This document shows, in pieces, positions 1 to 11,624 of a DNA stretch of 64,000 nucleotides. The first letter of the stretch is position 1. The number at the start of each line of letters is the position of its first letter. The notes below the pieces were generated by a model. That model had not been told where the DNA came from, did not search any database, and worked only from the letters and a program-made list of their open reading frames with translations. Made by a program: the position numbers and the translations under genes. Origin of the DNA: Spirodela intermedia (lineage: Eukaryota; Streptophyta; Magnoliopsida; Alismatales; Araceae). Where the stretch lies: assembly GCA_902729315.2 (NCBI GenBank), contig LR746280.1, forward strand, positions 3,517,001-3,581,000, given 5' to 3'.

Positions 1-559
1 TTTCTTAACCTTCCTACAATGAAATGGACACTTTTATGGAAATCAAAAACAGAATAAAAATGTCAAAAGAAGATTATTAAATTTTGATATAGGAAAATAA
101 GTATCAATTTCTATATTTTCAAATAAAAATTTTGAGAAATTTAATTTTTCGTATAAATAATTTTATTGGGAATATCCATCATAAAAAAAATCAAGAGAAA
201 ATGACAAATTTTATTGAGATAATAAGAATATTGTAGCATGTGCATTTCAAAAGGCTAATTGAAAACCTTGATAAAGCCCTAAGATGTGAACATGGATATT
301 GCTTCATTTTGCATGTGTCATAGTGGTAAGGCTCCAGATACATGATAGGAGAGTAAAGTTTTAGGAGAAATTACAAAACTAAAGCTCAAGATATGTGCCT
401 AATTGGACTGCAAACCCAGTTAGAGACATATTAAGTGTCTTGAATTAACACCTCTCTCAGACAAAGAAACTAGGGGGAATTGATTCTATCTTATTTATTT
501 TTTGTTAACTATTCTGAATTCCTTGATTTATACTTTGTGATCCTTAATTTTTGTAGATC
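1..559. other. AT-rich intergenic stretch, no gene seen
   Basis: No supported reading frame. A purine run near 470-483 (AGGGGGAATTG) resembles the polypurine tract that precedes the 3' LTR of copia elements, but no LTR edge follows cleanly. Probably old transposon-derived sequence. Confidence 0.4.
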
Positions 560-3077
560 TGAATCTTGAACCCACCAAGATTTTGGTAGTGGTTAAGCCA
601 TATACACCAACTCTTAAAAAATAACTAGTTATTATGTTAGAGTAAACAAACTATTTAACCAACAACTGCTGCTCAATAAGATCAGCTCTCTCTGAATTTC
701 CTCTGGAAAATCTCTTCTAGATTTACATCTTTAAGTGGACAAAAGTTGATTATATGAATTGCCTCCTTTGACTGATTAAAAAAACATAATCATCTTTATT
801 CCTCTCAAGTTGAATAAAATATCACCGTGGGACTTTTCAGGTTTTCAAAAGATATTGCAATCATGTGTATAAACTCACTAAAGAGGAACTCTAATCGCTG
901 CTTTTCTTTTCCCTCTTCATTTCATGAAGATGTCTCATTATTGAATATGTTTTCACTTAAATCAGAATGATGTAGATCATACTAGATCAAATTTCACTCA
1001 ATTCAATGTCTTTGCATTGTTTGACCAAGCTTTAAAGACCCCTTAGTTTCATATCTAATTCTATGCTGAACTTGTTGGTAAGAAACTCAAGATTATATAG
1101 AAGGCATGGATGAAGGTTCATAATAATTAGCCATTGGATAGACATTTTGTTCATAGAGATATTTGAGTGGCAACCTTTCCCTATTTACAAGAATTGTTCA
1201 ATGCTAAAATTCTAAAATTAGTTCAAAATGTAATAGTCAAAGATTGATACAACTTAGGAATTCAGACATCCTCCAAAGTTAGAATAATAAATGGATCTAG
1301 TAACCTCAAATATATTTATCCTAAGTAATTCATTCTATCATAACTCAAAAGAATATCTCATTGCTAGAACTAAACCATAAAAAATCTTCTTAAGAAGTAA
1401 CCATTTTGCAGCTGAATTAATTTCAAGTCTCCTCAAATAAAAAGTAAATATGAGTTAGAGATACTGAATCTTGATTTTAATACATGACATCACTACTTGG
1501 GAGAATTATGATATCTCAAGATTATTTTTTAGTTAATATTCAATAATATTTGAAAAAAAATTAATAGTTGCTTTTATAGATTGGATTCAATCAATTAGTT
1601 CCCCATCAAAAATGATTGAAAGTAATATTTTCAAGATATGGACATCTAGGATACTAGACAAGCATTGAAACCAACATTCTAAATCACTAGTTTTGATCAG
1701 CGACATTTCTTGTAATTTTTAACAATTTCAATAACCATTAAGAGTGTAATGGTTTCAAGCATGAGAGTTAAATTCATCATAAATTTCAAATTTCAAACGT
1801 GAGAGTCAAATATATTCCTTGATTTCTGGACATTTTCCATCATTAATATATGTTCTTGATGGAATTATATTTAAGTACTTTAAGAAAAGGCCAAAGTGGC
1901 CACATATATGTAGTACATATATAAAGAATATTCTACATAATTTGGTCCATTTATTTGCATTGTGTGTGTTTATCATCATCAAAACTATTAAGCAAAAGTA
2001 GACTCTTAGAGGAAAAATCTAACCGTTTTTTGTGATGGAAAAACACAAAAATGAGTAAAGAATATTCATCATTCACATAATGGAAAATTTAACTTGAAAA
2101 TTTTATTTATCTCTTTTAATGATACAACAAGTTTACTTTAATGAATCAACTCATACAATGACTTTAGAATACTCAAGTTATTGGATTTGATTTGAAGTCA
2201 TAAGTGAAGCAGCAAATTTACAGGGTTTTGAAAAACTTCAATACATTAGATCATATTTCTCGTTTTAAAAGCATTGTTTATGAGATTGACATAATTGTAT
2301 CCATTTTAAATCATAGTGCACTGTCCAGTAAAATTATTGTCATATATATTTAATGAAAGATCAGCACAAAAGACATTAACTAGCATAGTAAAAAATGATA
2401 TCTATGTATTATTTAAGATTTCTAACATTGAAGCACTATTATGTCAGAATTTTAAAAACCTATAACCAGAAAGTGTGAAATGTCTGTAAAATTTTTCACG
2501 CACTATACTCCCTCTTTCTTTTCTCTAACCTTCCCCCTGTGATTTCTTCCTTATAATATTATTATCTCCCCTTGACTTGCACAACTCATCTTTGAGGCTT
2601 GTACTCCCCCCTCTTGTCATCAGCAAAAATATTGAAAAATCGTCAAGTTTTTCCTAGAGTAATAATTCGAAAGACAAAGATGATCCTTAAAATTAGAAAT
2701 AATAGGTAAAAATGAACAATGTGAGGGAATTGAATAGAAGAATGGCTGGATTTTGGGGAATATATTTCGAATTCATAATTTTAAATGAAGTGGATTTGTC
2801 AAAGTTAAACTCTCTTCTCAAAGATCAATGTTATACTATTAGAGAAGGTGAGTGGTGGCCATACTCTGTGCCAAAGAAGGTTGGTCCTCTAAAGATAGTC
2901 TTCTGTTTGAGAAAAAACAAATTCTACAAGTTTAATGGGCTGAATGTTCAAGACATGGTAAGTGAGAAAATGACCAGCTATTGTGTGTCATGCGAGTTTC
3001 AGTGTCAAAATGAGGAAGGAGAATTTATGCAGAGGTTTGAAAGAACGATTTTCAAAATCAGTCAACAAAAAGGATAA
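560..3077. repeat. Diverged direct repeat, copy A (LTR-like)
   Basis: This stretch aligns by eye, in the same orientation, with about 11.63-13.31 kb. Shared landmarks are: the start (GAATCTTGAAC at about 568 and 11637); a block around 1100-1190 matching about 11925-12005; TGACATCACTACTTGGG at about 1485 matching TGACATCATTACTTGGG at about 12303; the pyrimidine-rich block ending CTTTGAGGCTTGT near 2600, matched near 12780; and an ORF-bearing end. Copy A appears to carry about 0.7 kb extra near 1650-2350. The two copies bracket minus-strand copia remnants, so they could be its LTRs, but no TG...CA ends or target-site duplication were located. They could also be a duplicated piece of another element. 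Confidence 0.5.
2712..3077 (+). CDS. Hypothetical 121-residue ORF inside repeat copy A
   Basis: An open frame of 121 codons, starting MNNVRELNRRMAGFW and ending at TAA. I do not recognise a family; no membrane segment or zinc motif is visible. A decayed relative lies in repeat copy B at about 12.95-13.20 kb. There the peptide ILNEVDLS is retained, then a stop replaces the next residue, and a later block (SEKMNHNCD against SEKMTSYCV) is recognisable. Shared protein-level similarity could mean a transposon-encoded or captured frame, or simply shared DNA ancestry. It would run antisense to the copia remnants. Probably not a functioning host gene. Confidence 0.25.
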   Translation: MNNVRELNRRMAGFWGIYFEFIILNEVDLSKLNSLLKDQCYTIREGEWWPYSVPKKVGPLKIVFCLRKNKFYKFNGLNVQDMVSEKMTSYCVSCEFQCQNEEGEFMQRFERTIFKISQQKG

Positions 3078-5160
3078 ACTAAGAATTTAATAATTGAGAG
3101 GTGAATGCTGGACCTTCAAAGACAAAAAAACAGAAGTAGTCAAATATCAATTTTAAAAACATGAATCCATTTTCGGAAATGGAAAAAGTTATCTCTAAAT
3201 GACGATTTCAAGACAAGGCTTGACTCTTGGAAGGTTAGAAAATGGTAGGCTCTTCATTGCTTAGGTCATATTGATAGAAAGGTTTCCACGTACAAGGCAA
3301 AGATCCAATGCTTCATTTTTAATCTTTAGAAGAATAATGGTCATTGATGGAGACAGAGTTGATAATCTGGATCAACTTTAACACATGCATTCAGACGTAT
3401 CAAATTTGACACCATTAATTTATCAGACCTTTTTTTGTGATTACTCATATGAACAAGACTCTTCTATTGAAAATGATGGAAAATTCACAACTTGCAATCG
3501 TCAATACTTAAAATGAACTACTGTGGTCAGACTATCAATCTTCCAATCCTCTAATTGTTGACTATTTTCATATTTTCTTCAATCATTGCTCATCTATTTC
3601 TAGGAGTAGTCTACCCATAAAAAAATATTTATCTTCTTATTTTTTCTCATTTATAAATTAATTCAAACGTCCATCACAAAATTCATAAAAGAAAACACAA
3701 ACTACAAAAGAGTTTGAAGTATTTTTTAATTTTAAAATATTCAATCATGGTCATAAAACATTCAATTGGAAAACCAAATAAGTTTCAACTATCAACTCTT
3801 CATAAATATTTTCAAATTTTAGGAAATAGTTTCAAGTTGAGTTGCATACCTCTTTTCACAACACATTTCCATTTCACATCTCAAATTGATCAATCTTTTT
3901 GAACATGAGCATTTCGTAAAACTATCAACTAATTGACTTTCTATCTAATGAAACTTAAAATAATATATATTTTTTTACGTGATCTCAAATAAAATGATCC
4001 TTAATACCATTGTATTTAGTTATAGAGTGAATGATAAAATGAAATTGAGTGTTGTTGAAATGCTCCGAAATTAGTTGACTAAAAAAATTTTAAATCTAGA
4101 ATTTACCTAATAAAATACTAAAACACGTGAGTACTATGATAAGCTTGAGGTGGACCATAGGGAATGAGATTTAGGAGATAGGTAGTTGCTATTCTATTTA
4201 ATTGATCTATTGAAAGGAGATGAAGGGTAAAAAGAAGAGGCGATGGTAAATAAGAAGGATATTTATCATCAAAAAAGGGGGAAACATAAATTTGACAATG
4301 TATGAGAAGACTAAGAGGAAAAACACTCAAGAAAGAATCTTATTATGAAATCAAAAGTGTAACTCTATCTATTTCAAACCTACGAATACCTAGATGGCTG
4401 TTCATATGAGGAATGCATTAGACCTAGAAAAACTTATCTTGGGAGCCTCTAAATTTTACCAAGGTCAAGTGATTTTTTCTTTGAATATGATTCTCTGATG
4501 ATCTAAGCTGTGAACCAACCCAAAACACATCCAAATCAATGTAGAATCATCTAAATGTCGAGGCATTCAAAGTTAGATTTTTTGCCCCTAAACAGTAGCT
4601 TAAATGTGTAAGGGTTTACACGAGAGTATGACATTACACATGTATGGCTGATATCTACCTTCTTGTGAGTTGGTTCATCCAATATTATTTGATCTAGGAT
4701 TGTGAGCGAGTGAGAGTTTTTTTATCATTTTGGCCATGATAAGATGGGGTGAGAGTCAATTTCCTCTTGGACTGATCTGAAGCATTAAATTTGGAAGTCT
4801 TGTCATAGCCAAAAGATCTTCCTTAATGTTGAGACCTACTACACCCTTGGTAAGTATGTTCCATTTACTATTCATCATGTAGACACTCATGATGGGTTCG
4901 AATCTCCTCATTTGGTGATGCCCTATGTCAATGCTTCAGCACTTGATTTTGTCATATAATCTTGAGATCAAATCTTGTTTGTAGAAGCATATATCAAATT
5001 CCTAAAAATCACAAATAGATATCAAAAATTCCTGAAATTCTCTCATATTAGTAAAAAAATTAATTATGATGGTGAAACTAAGAGAAAATTTCTAAAAAAA
5101 TCTCTAAAATATTAAACTTCATGTGAAATTCAAATAAATAAGAAACATTTATTTTTCAAA
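3078..5160. other. AT-rich intergenic stretch between repeat copy A and copia remnant
   Basis: No coding sequence is supported. If the flanking repeat is an LTR, this would be the 3' internal region of the minus-strand copia element downstream of RNase H, which is long enough for an extra region as in SIRE/Maximus-type elements. No recognisable protein was found in it. Confidence 0.3.
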
Positions 5161-5344
5161 ATGATAACATGCGAGAGTATAAGATTTAAGCTCTTCAATA
5201 GAATAATTCTTACAATTTTTGCATGATAATTAGCATGTGATTAGTGAATTCTGAGGTTTTCAGATAAAGTAATTATCACATATTTTGATTTTATCCAAAT
5301 TTGTGTTGTACTTATTTGATTCTTGCTTTACCTATTAAACCTAT

Positions 5345-5553
5345 GTGCAACATAATCCAATAGTTGTATATTGTATTTCAACAATGGAGAAAGTTAGAGT
5401 TCCTTATTTCTTACATACCCAAGAATTCAAACATCCGTGCATCAAGCACATTTCACTTGTGCTCTTTCTATTATTAAGACTACCAATGAAATCCAAATCA
5501 CTAATAGCAAAAAATTCATCTCACAATTTAAAAAACCAAATTTCAAAATATGT
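5345..5553 (-). pseudogene. Copia RNase H remnant
   Basis: The minus-strand translation reads SDLDFIGSLNNRKSTSEMC, then SWVCKK, a stop, GTLTFSIVEIQYTTIG. This matches the plant copia RNase H pattern SDADxAGxxxxRKSTSGxC ... SWxSKKQxxVxxSTxEAEY. The first Asp is present, but the normally strict A-E-A-E-Y block is degraded to V-E-I-Q-Y. Non-functional. Confidence 0.75.
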
Positions 5554-5879
5554 TGTACTAGATATATATCATAAATTATTTAAACTTTTTTCAAGTGTGA
5601 CTCCATTTCACATAAATAGTGATGGAATTTTTATGTGACTAAATATTATGTCTAGTTTCATTATAGTTAAAATACAATAAGATAGTATCATCCATGTATA
5701 TATATTTTTTGCTCAATTAGTTCTCTATTTTGATCAAAATAAATTTGAATATGCTATCTATCTTCTTTTCTTTTCTGCATATCAGACAATATTCTTCTAT
5801 AGTTCCTTACCACATTTTGATTGAGAGATGAAAATTCTATCCTTTAATCATATGATTTGTAATAAAAAAATAGAACTAA

Positions 5880-6430
5880 ATATAAAAAAAATATAACTAA
5901 TCCAAAAAAATTTATTACATGGATTTTCATTCTTAATTCTAAAATTTATTTCATCTACATATAGTTGAACAATAAATATATGACTTTCCTCTACCCTAGT
6001 AAATAGATTTATATCAATAAATCCTCTTCTGAAACTATTTCCTAATTGAATGTAGGCTAATCTTTCATATTAATCACTTGGATCTTGTTTTAGTCCAAAT
6101 AAAGCTTTTGATAATTTAAAAAATGATGTTGGAGTTTTCAATGTATAAAGTTTGGGAGTTGATTTATATAAATTATTCCTTAATTTCGCTATTTAATTAT
6201 GCCCTTTTGCAACTAGTTGGTACAATAGGACATTACTATATGTATAAGCTAACAAAATTCTAATTGCATATAATTTAACAACTAGTGCATGTATTTCATC
6301 ATAATCAATTATTTCATTTTTTTATATCCTTGTGAAATGAATCTAGCATTATTCTAACTATTTTCTTTCTTCATTTATTTTATTATTTGAGATCCATTTA
6401 GTTTCTTTGAGATAAATTTCCTCTTTACAA
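5880..6430 (-). pseudogene. Copia reverse transcriptase remnant
   Basis: Minus-strand reading gives, in order, IDYDEIHALVVKLYAIR (compare IDYDETFAPVARLEAIR), a YTLKTPTSFFKLSKALFGL block followed by KQDPSD-stop-YER (compare KLKKALYGLKQAPRAWYER), then HIFIVQLYVDEI. The catalytic YVDD box reads YVDE. Several in-frame stops and frame changes are present. Confidence 0.8.
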
Positions 6431-6844
6431 GGAACTAAAGGCCAGACCTTGCCTTCCTCAAATTAGTTTAACTCATTTGTCATGGGAAAACTCTAATTTC
6501 ATCCTGTAAGTCATTTCAGCATTATTTTCTTATACTTTAGAAATTAAAACACTCATTTTTATGGATCCTTCAACTTTGATATCATCTGAATTCTTTATGT
6601 GGATTTCCAAATAATATCATCTGTTGAATGACTCTTAATATATTTAGATTTTCATAGACCAATCTCCTCTCCTGAATTTTCCTTTAATTCAAGGATTCCG
6701 AAAAATCCTTAATCAAAGTTTCTTTAAATTCAATTTCTACTCATTATTCATCATTATCAACAAAAACGTTGTTTACATGTTCACATTTACAGTTATACAA
6801 ATTTAAATTATTTTCTTCTATCATCTAAATGCTCTCAAGTTTTC

Positions 6845-7190
6845 AGAATACCAAAGAAAGTTCATTCATCAATTTGAGGGTCAAATTTTTATAATTCTTC
6901 CTCATTATTTATATGAAGTAAACATTTACATCCAACTGGTCCAAAATAACTAACATTTTGTATTTTTTCTTTGAATAACTAAAATGGGTTTTCTTTGATA
7001 TTGGTCAAATCATAATTATGTCCACAATAGAACAAATATTGTTTATAACTTCAACATAAAAATATTTTGACATTATTTTAGACCGATATGGTTCTAGATA
7101 TGTCCTATGAAGTCTGATTCCTTTCTTTACAAGATTCTTCTATAGTAGACTTTTTGCACTGCAAAATTCAAGAAAAATTCGATCATTACA
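6845..7190 (-). pseudogene. Copia integrase C-terminal remnant
   Basis: Minus-strand reading gives MSKYFYVEVINNICSIV followed by PISKKTHFSYSKKK, then GCKCLLHINNEEEL and KFDPQIDE after frame changes. This matches the copia integrase tract LPKxFWAEAVNTACYIxNR ... KTPYELWxGxKP ... FGCKCFxLNxxxxLxKFDPKSDEGIFLGY. Non-functional. Confidence 0.7.
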
Positions 7191-7399
7191 GAAGTCCATA
7201 GAATTCAGATTTTACAATTTTGTGTCAAGATCAGTTCTAATTCTATTCTCAATTAGATTTTTATTCTCAATTCTCCCATCAGGACAATAAATTGTGTCAG
7301 CACTTCCTTTTTATGCTCTAAGAAATATAAACATGTGTATGTTAAAAAAGTAATGTAAAATCATATATCTATGCTTATTTCCTCTAGGACTAGTTAATT

Positions 7400-8063
7400 C
7401 GGTTGGTGATGGAGTCAACATGAGGGTTCATTCCCTTAGGTGGACCCACGAAGAGGAAGAAGAGGGAGGGGAAGAGGCCACGTCACCTATGCACCCTTTC
7501 TCTCCTAAGGCGTCTCTCCCTCCAAGAAACACCACTTGGCATCCTTTGGGAGGGGATGGCTCTTGGATTAGGGATTCCTATTCTCTTTCGCTCACCTCTT
7601 GGATTAGGGCTATCTTCTTCTTCTCGTCCTCTTGTATTGGGGTGGATCTCTTTCTTTCTCTTCTCCAACCTCACCATCCTTCCATCTCGTCACAATCCGC
7701 TTGTCCACATTTCGCCCCCTAGCTGTCTGCCCCATCGCCGTTGTTTCGCCTTCTAGCCATCTGGTCTGTCACCAAACACACCTTTCTTTCCTCTCCCACT
7801 GTCACTGTCGTTCTGCCTCTTCACCGCCCGACCTGTTGCCGCCGTTATGCCTCCTTGTCGTCTGACCTATCGCCGTTGTCCCGCCTCCTAGCTGTCCGCC
7901 CCATCACCATCGTCCCGCCTCCTCGCTGTCCGCCACATTGCCATCATCCCGCCTCCTCGTCGCCATTCTGCCTCCTCGCTGTCTTCCCCGTCGCCAGCTT
8001 GCCGTTGCCACTAGACCCTCTTCCGACTGACCGCTCTCTTCTCTCTCCCAGTACGTGCCCCAC

Positions 8064-8096
<33 letters not shown>

Positions 8097-8290
8097 CCAT
8101 CGACGCCCTCTCATTCCGCCCATCTTTTCTCTCTCCACCTTTTCTTTTCTTTTCATCATTATTTTATTATTTCACCTCACTTTTGGACCTCATTTTTGAC
8201 CTCCGGCCCAAACAGCCCATTCACTTCAAACCACACCAGTCTACTACTTGGTGCGAACCACTCAGTCAGAACCTTGGAAAATCACTAACA
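7400..8290. repeat. GC- and pyrimidine-rich block inside the copia remnant
   Basis: Composition changes sharply from AT-rich flanks to C/T-rich sequence. From about 7.71 to 8.01 kb there is a degenerate tandem array of roughly 33-40 nt units built on CCCGCCTCCTCGCTGTCCGCC. It is followed by a perfect (TC)n run at 8069-8096 and a tract GGCCCAAACAGCCCATTCAC near 8204. Several overlapping frames stay open on both strands because of this composition, not because of coding. It may be a nested insertion, for example an LTR or untranslated part of another element, or captured promoter-like DNA. No target-site duplication was identified. Confidence 0.5.
8069..8096. repeat. (TC)n microsatellite
   Basis: A perfect TC dinucleotide run of about 14 units within the GC-rich block. 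Confidence 0.95.
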
Positions 8291-8639
8291 AAGCTCATGG
8301 AACTCGAGTCAATAAGAATCTTCAAGATATCAAAAATCTACATTGCAAAGGTGTGTTGATTTTTAAATTACGTGTGAAGTTGGTCATTATTTTTAAATCT
8401 TTGCTCATGGATTTGTGAGATTCTTAGGATAGGTGCCTTTGTATGAAAGATTGATAGTCCTAACCCTGGTTGAGAAGCCTTGTTTGATTCTTTGAATTAG
8501 ATAACCTAATAAATAATTAATAATCCTAATTACCTTAAAAGTGTAGGATCATCTAAATATTAAGCCATCAAAGTTCTAATTTAAATCAACTTTAAAGATT
8601 AATGTGTAACTCTTTTTAAGGAGATCTATTTTGGCTTGT

Positions 8640-8990
8640 TGTCCTGCATCAATTGGTCTAGATGTCATTATGTATTTTAATTTATAACTTTTTCAATATT
8701 TTATCTTCTAATGCATGTTTCACATTCAAATTTTCATTAGTTTTTGGATAAGGCATTGCTTTTACTAAGCCCAATTTATGTAATTTCTGTATGGTTTGGA
8801 AGGTTACATGCCCTTGTCGTCTATGCCCTAATTTTAGTCAATCCTTGAAATTAATTAGTAACTTCAAATTAATGATGTATGTATTCTTTGACCTTAATGT
8901 GGTTAGAATTATTTTATTATTTTTAGAATTTAGATACAATAACTCTTTTTTTATTCTAACTTCATTTTATTGTCACATAATTAACTAAAA
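8640..8990 (-). pseudogene. Copia GAG-pre-integrase remnant
   Basis: The minus strand reads RQGHVTFQTIQKLHKLGL followed by VKAMPYPKTNENLN. This matches the copia block LWHRRLGHxNFxTLxKLxxxGLVxGLPxxxFEKNLxCEACQxGK; the Cys residues of the zinc motif are partly lost. It defines the element's direction and its 5' side. Confidence 0.65.
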
Positions 8991-11624
8991 ATAATCAAAT
9001 TTTGTGTTAAGTTCTTTCAATAACGTCAAATTTTCTATGAAAATAGTATTATTGAGATGTATATCTTCATACACAAAAGATTTACTTTTTTGAAGAACAT
9101 GTGCCTTGAACAACCATTATCAACATAACATAGTGCTTTATCCACCTAAAGAGGCCCTTGAAATAAATGGTTTCTATTTCAAGAAAATGATCCAATAAAA
9201 ATTTGAATTTTTATCTGATTTCATTAGATTTGAGATTTCACTTAGACTAAGAATGGGGATTAAGTTGACCAATTTCTAATCATTATTTTGGTCAACTCAT
9301 TTTGAAACCTTCAATCTCATCCTTCAAATCCTAACTTCCATAATTTTTCTAGATTAATAGGTAACAGATTTGAGGAATTTTAACATAATTTTCTTACACC
9401 TATCTCCACTCTCTAAAAAATAATTATTCTTCTTAGGTTCTACCAAGATTAAGCATCACACTCCCTTGAATTTTCTTCCCAAGATTCTCTTCTAAATTCA
9501 TCACTCTATGTGACCAATAGTTGATCAATTGGTTCCGGTACCTTATGTAAATAAAAAGTATTAATCACAGGTTTACCCACAAATAATAAGAAACATTTCA
9601 CTGTTGGATGCTTCTAATTGATTCATTGACTTGAGAAGCTTCCAGAGATTTTAGGAAGCTGATGATGATGTGACTTTATTCTTTCTGATCCTCTTCTTGT
9701 GTGAATGCAAATAGAAGTTGGAAGGCATTATCACTCCAACCTGATCAAGGAATATCTTTCAATTCTAGAAAATAATTCCTTAACTCATTGCCTTCATGAC
9801 ATTCAATCAATAGCAAAGGCCTCATCATTTTGTTCAAAGCTTTCTAGATAAGAACTCAATGGAAGATTTGAGTTAGTATTAGATGTAGAGATGATTGTTC
9901 TGAATTACTTAGTTGTTACAAAGATGGTATATTTATAGAGAAATCAACTTCAAAAAATTTCCTGGTTTTTCACAATCTACCAACATCTATTTTTCTAATG
10001 GCTGGAAAACATTGTCTATTAAGGGTTTGGATATCCTAATAAGAAGCCAATATGTTGTTCTCATAAAGTACAACATCTATGTTCATAGCATATCTATTAA
10101 GTCAAGTTTAGTAAGGATCTAAACTCTTTAAAGTATAGCTGTTAAAACTCATCTAGATAGAATAGTCATTTAGTCATCAAAAGATAGAAACTACTAAACC
10201 ACCATTCTATCTAAAGCGAAAAATGTTGTTGCTGTATTATACTACAACAACTATACCTAAAGAATAACAGAACTATTCATAGGTCATGAATATATTCAAT
10301 GAATTATCATCTTGGCATTTAACAGAATTATTTTTAATTATCTTTATATAATTTTATATGTAACATCATATCAAATATATCTAGAAATGATCATCATTGG
10401 ATCTTCTAAATTATCTTGTATTTATTTATAATCATAAAAATACCATGCCTTTAATCCTCCAACAATATTTTCTTAGGAACTGGTATTTTCCTAATTTTTC
10501 ATCTTCATTTAAAAAAAGTATTCCTATATATTTTGGATATCTTATGGTCTAGTTTGGTTTTGATTTCTACAACAGAATATATTTTGTGTTGTTACTTTTC
10601 TCCTAACCATCTTTCATACCCCAAACCTTCTTTGTGTGGTTACTTTTATTACTATTTATATGTAGTGTTGAGTTTCTATGGGTTTGTCTAACTTTGAATT
10701 AGCTGATAATAAATTTCTTAGACATCTTCTATTTCACTATTTCTTCCTACAATGATTTCACACTCTTAGAATTTTCACCAATATGATTCTCACCATTGAT
10801 TTCTCTTACTTATCATTTAAGTTTCATTTTTTCCTTTGCTATATTATATATTTCCTTTTTCTATTTCTCTACCATATTTTGGTTTCCTGAAGTTTTTGAC
10901 AAACTATTCAATATTTTCTAATTTTACTTTATCAATAACCCATGGAATATTGGAAATAACGTCAATGCAGTTGTCCAATTGACACGTCATCATCATTCAA
11001 ATTTTCCATCACCTTAGTTTCTTGTGCAACAAAATAAATATTGTTTTGGTTTTCATCCTCTAATTTTGATGAAAAATTCTCTTCATCACTTCAAAATGCC
11101 ATCATTGCTATATTTTTCCTTTTACCAAATTTTAGCTTTCGGTAGTTTATCTTCATCTTACATGGTTTTCTACATTCAAAAAAATTAATTCATTCTTAAA
11201 TTTATCATTAGTAATAGTATGTCATTTTTTATATTTTATGGTAAGTTTTCAATTTGCTGCAATTTCTATAATTCTCTTTAATTTCCTTATAATCATGGAA
11301 ATTCTTTTATAAATGATCTTCATCACTTGAATCATCTTTAAAATCTAATCCACATATTAAAACGTTCTGAATTGTGACATATCATTCATTGATAGAATTT
11401 TTCTTTGTTGTTCATTAGATACATCTATGATTATTTCCTATAATTGACAATCATAAGCTTGAACCAAAATGTCTCTCTTTGGTAGACCTGATACTACTTG
11501 ATATATTAGGAGAACATTTAGATCTAGAGGAGAGGAAAGTATAATTTATCTCATCCTATTTTAACTTAAGTGAATTATTTTAAATTTCTCACTCATTTTT
11601 CCTTAATTTTAAACTTTCATCCAT
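8991..11624. other. AT-rich stretch, probably decayed copia gag/5' region
   Basis: This lies where the gag gene of the minus-strand copia element would be. No gag motif or CCHC knuckle could be recognised with confidence. A short frame at 9913-10122 (+) has no recognisable content. Confidence 0.3.

Larger units (their letters stand above)
5160..8990 (-). mobile_element. Decayed Ty1-copia retrotransposon, pol region
   Basis: Translating the minus strand in shifting frames gives the copia pol order: GAG-pre-integrase (about 8.65-8.95 kb), integrase C-terminal part (about 6.85-7.19 kb), reverse transcriptase (about 5.88-6.43 kb), RNase H (about 5.35-5.55 kb). Integrase before RT is the Ty1-copia order, not gypsy. 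Every domain has stops and frameshifts, so the copy is dead and old. A GC-rich block at about 7.40-8.29 kb interrupts the integrase part. The possible LTR pair lies outside at 0.56-3.1 and 11.6-13.3 kb, giving a candidate element of about 12.7 kb; long LTRs and spacing would suit the Maximus/SIRE group, but that assignment is inference. Confidence 0.75.

Noticed and set aside
7420-8288. Several overlapping frames on both strands, up to 152 codons
   Set aside because: They come from pyrimidine-rich repeat composition; the peptides are Ser/Leu/Pro low-complexity and several frames are open at once.
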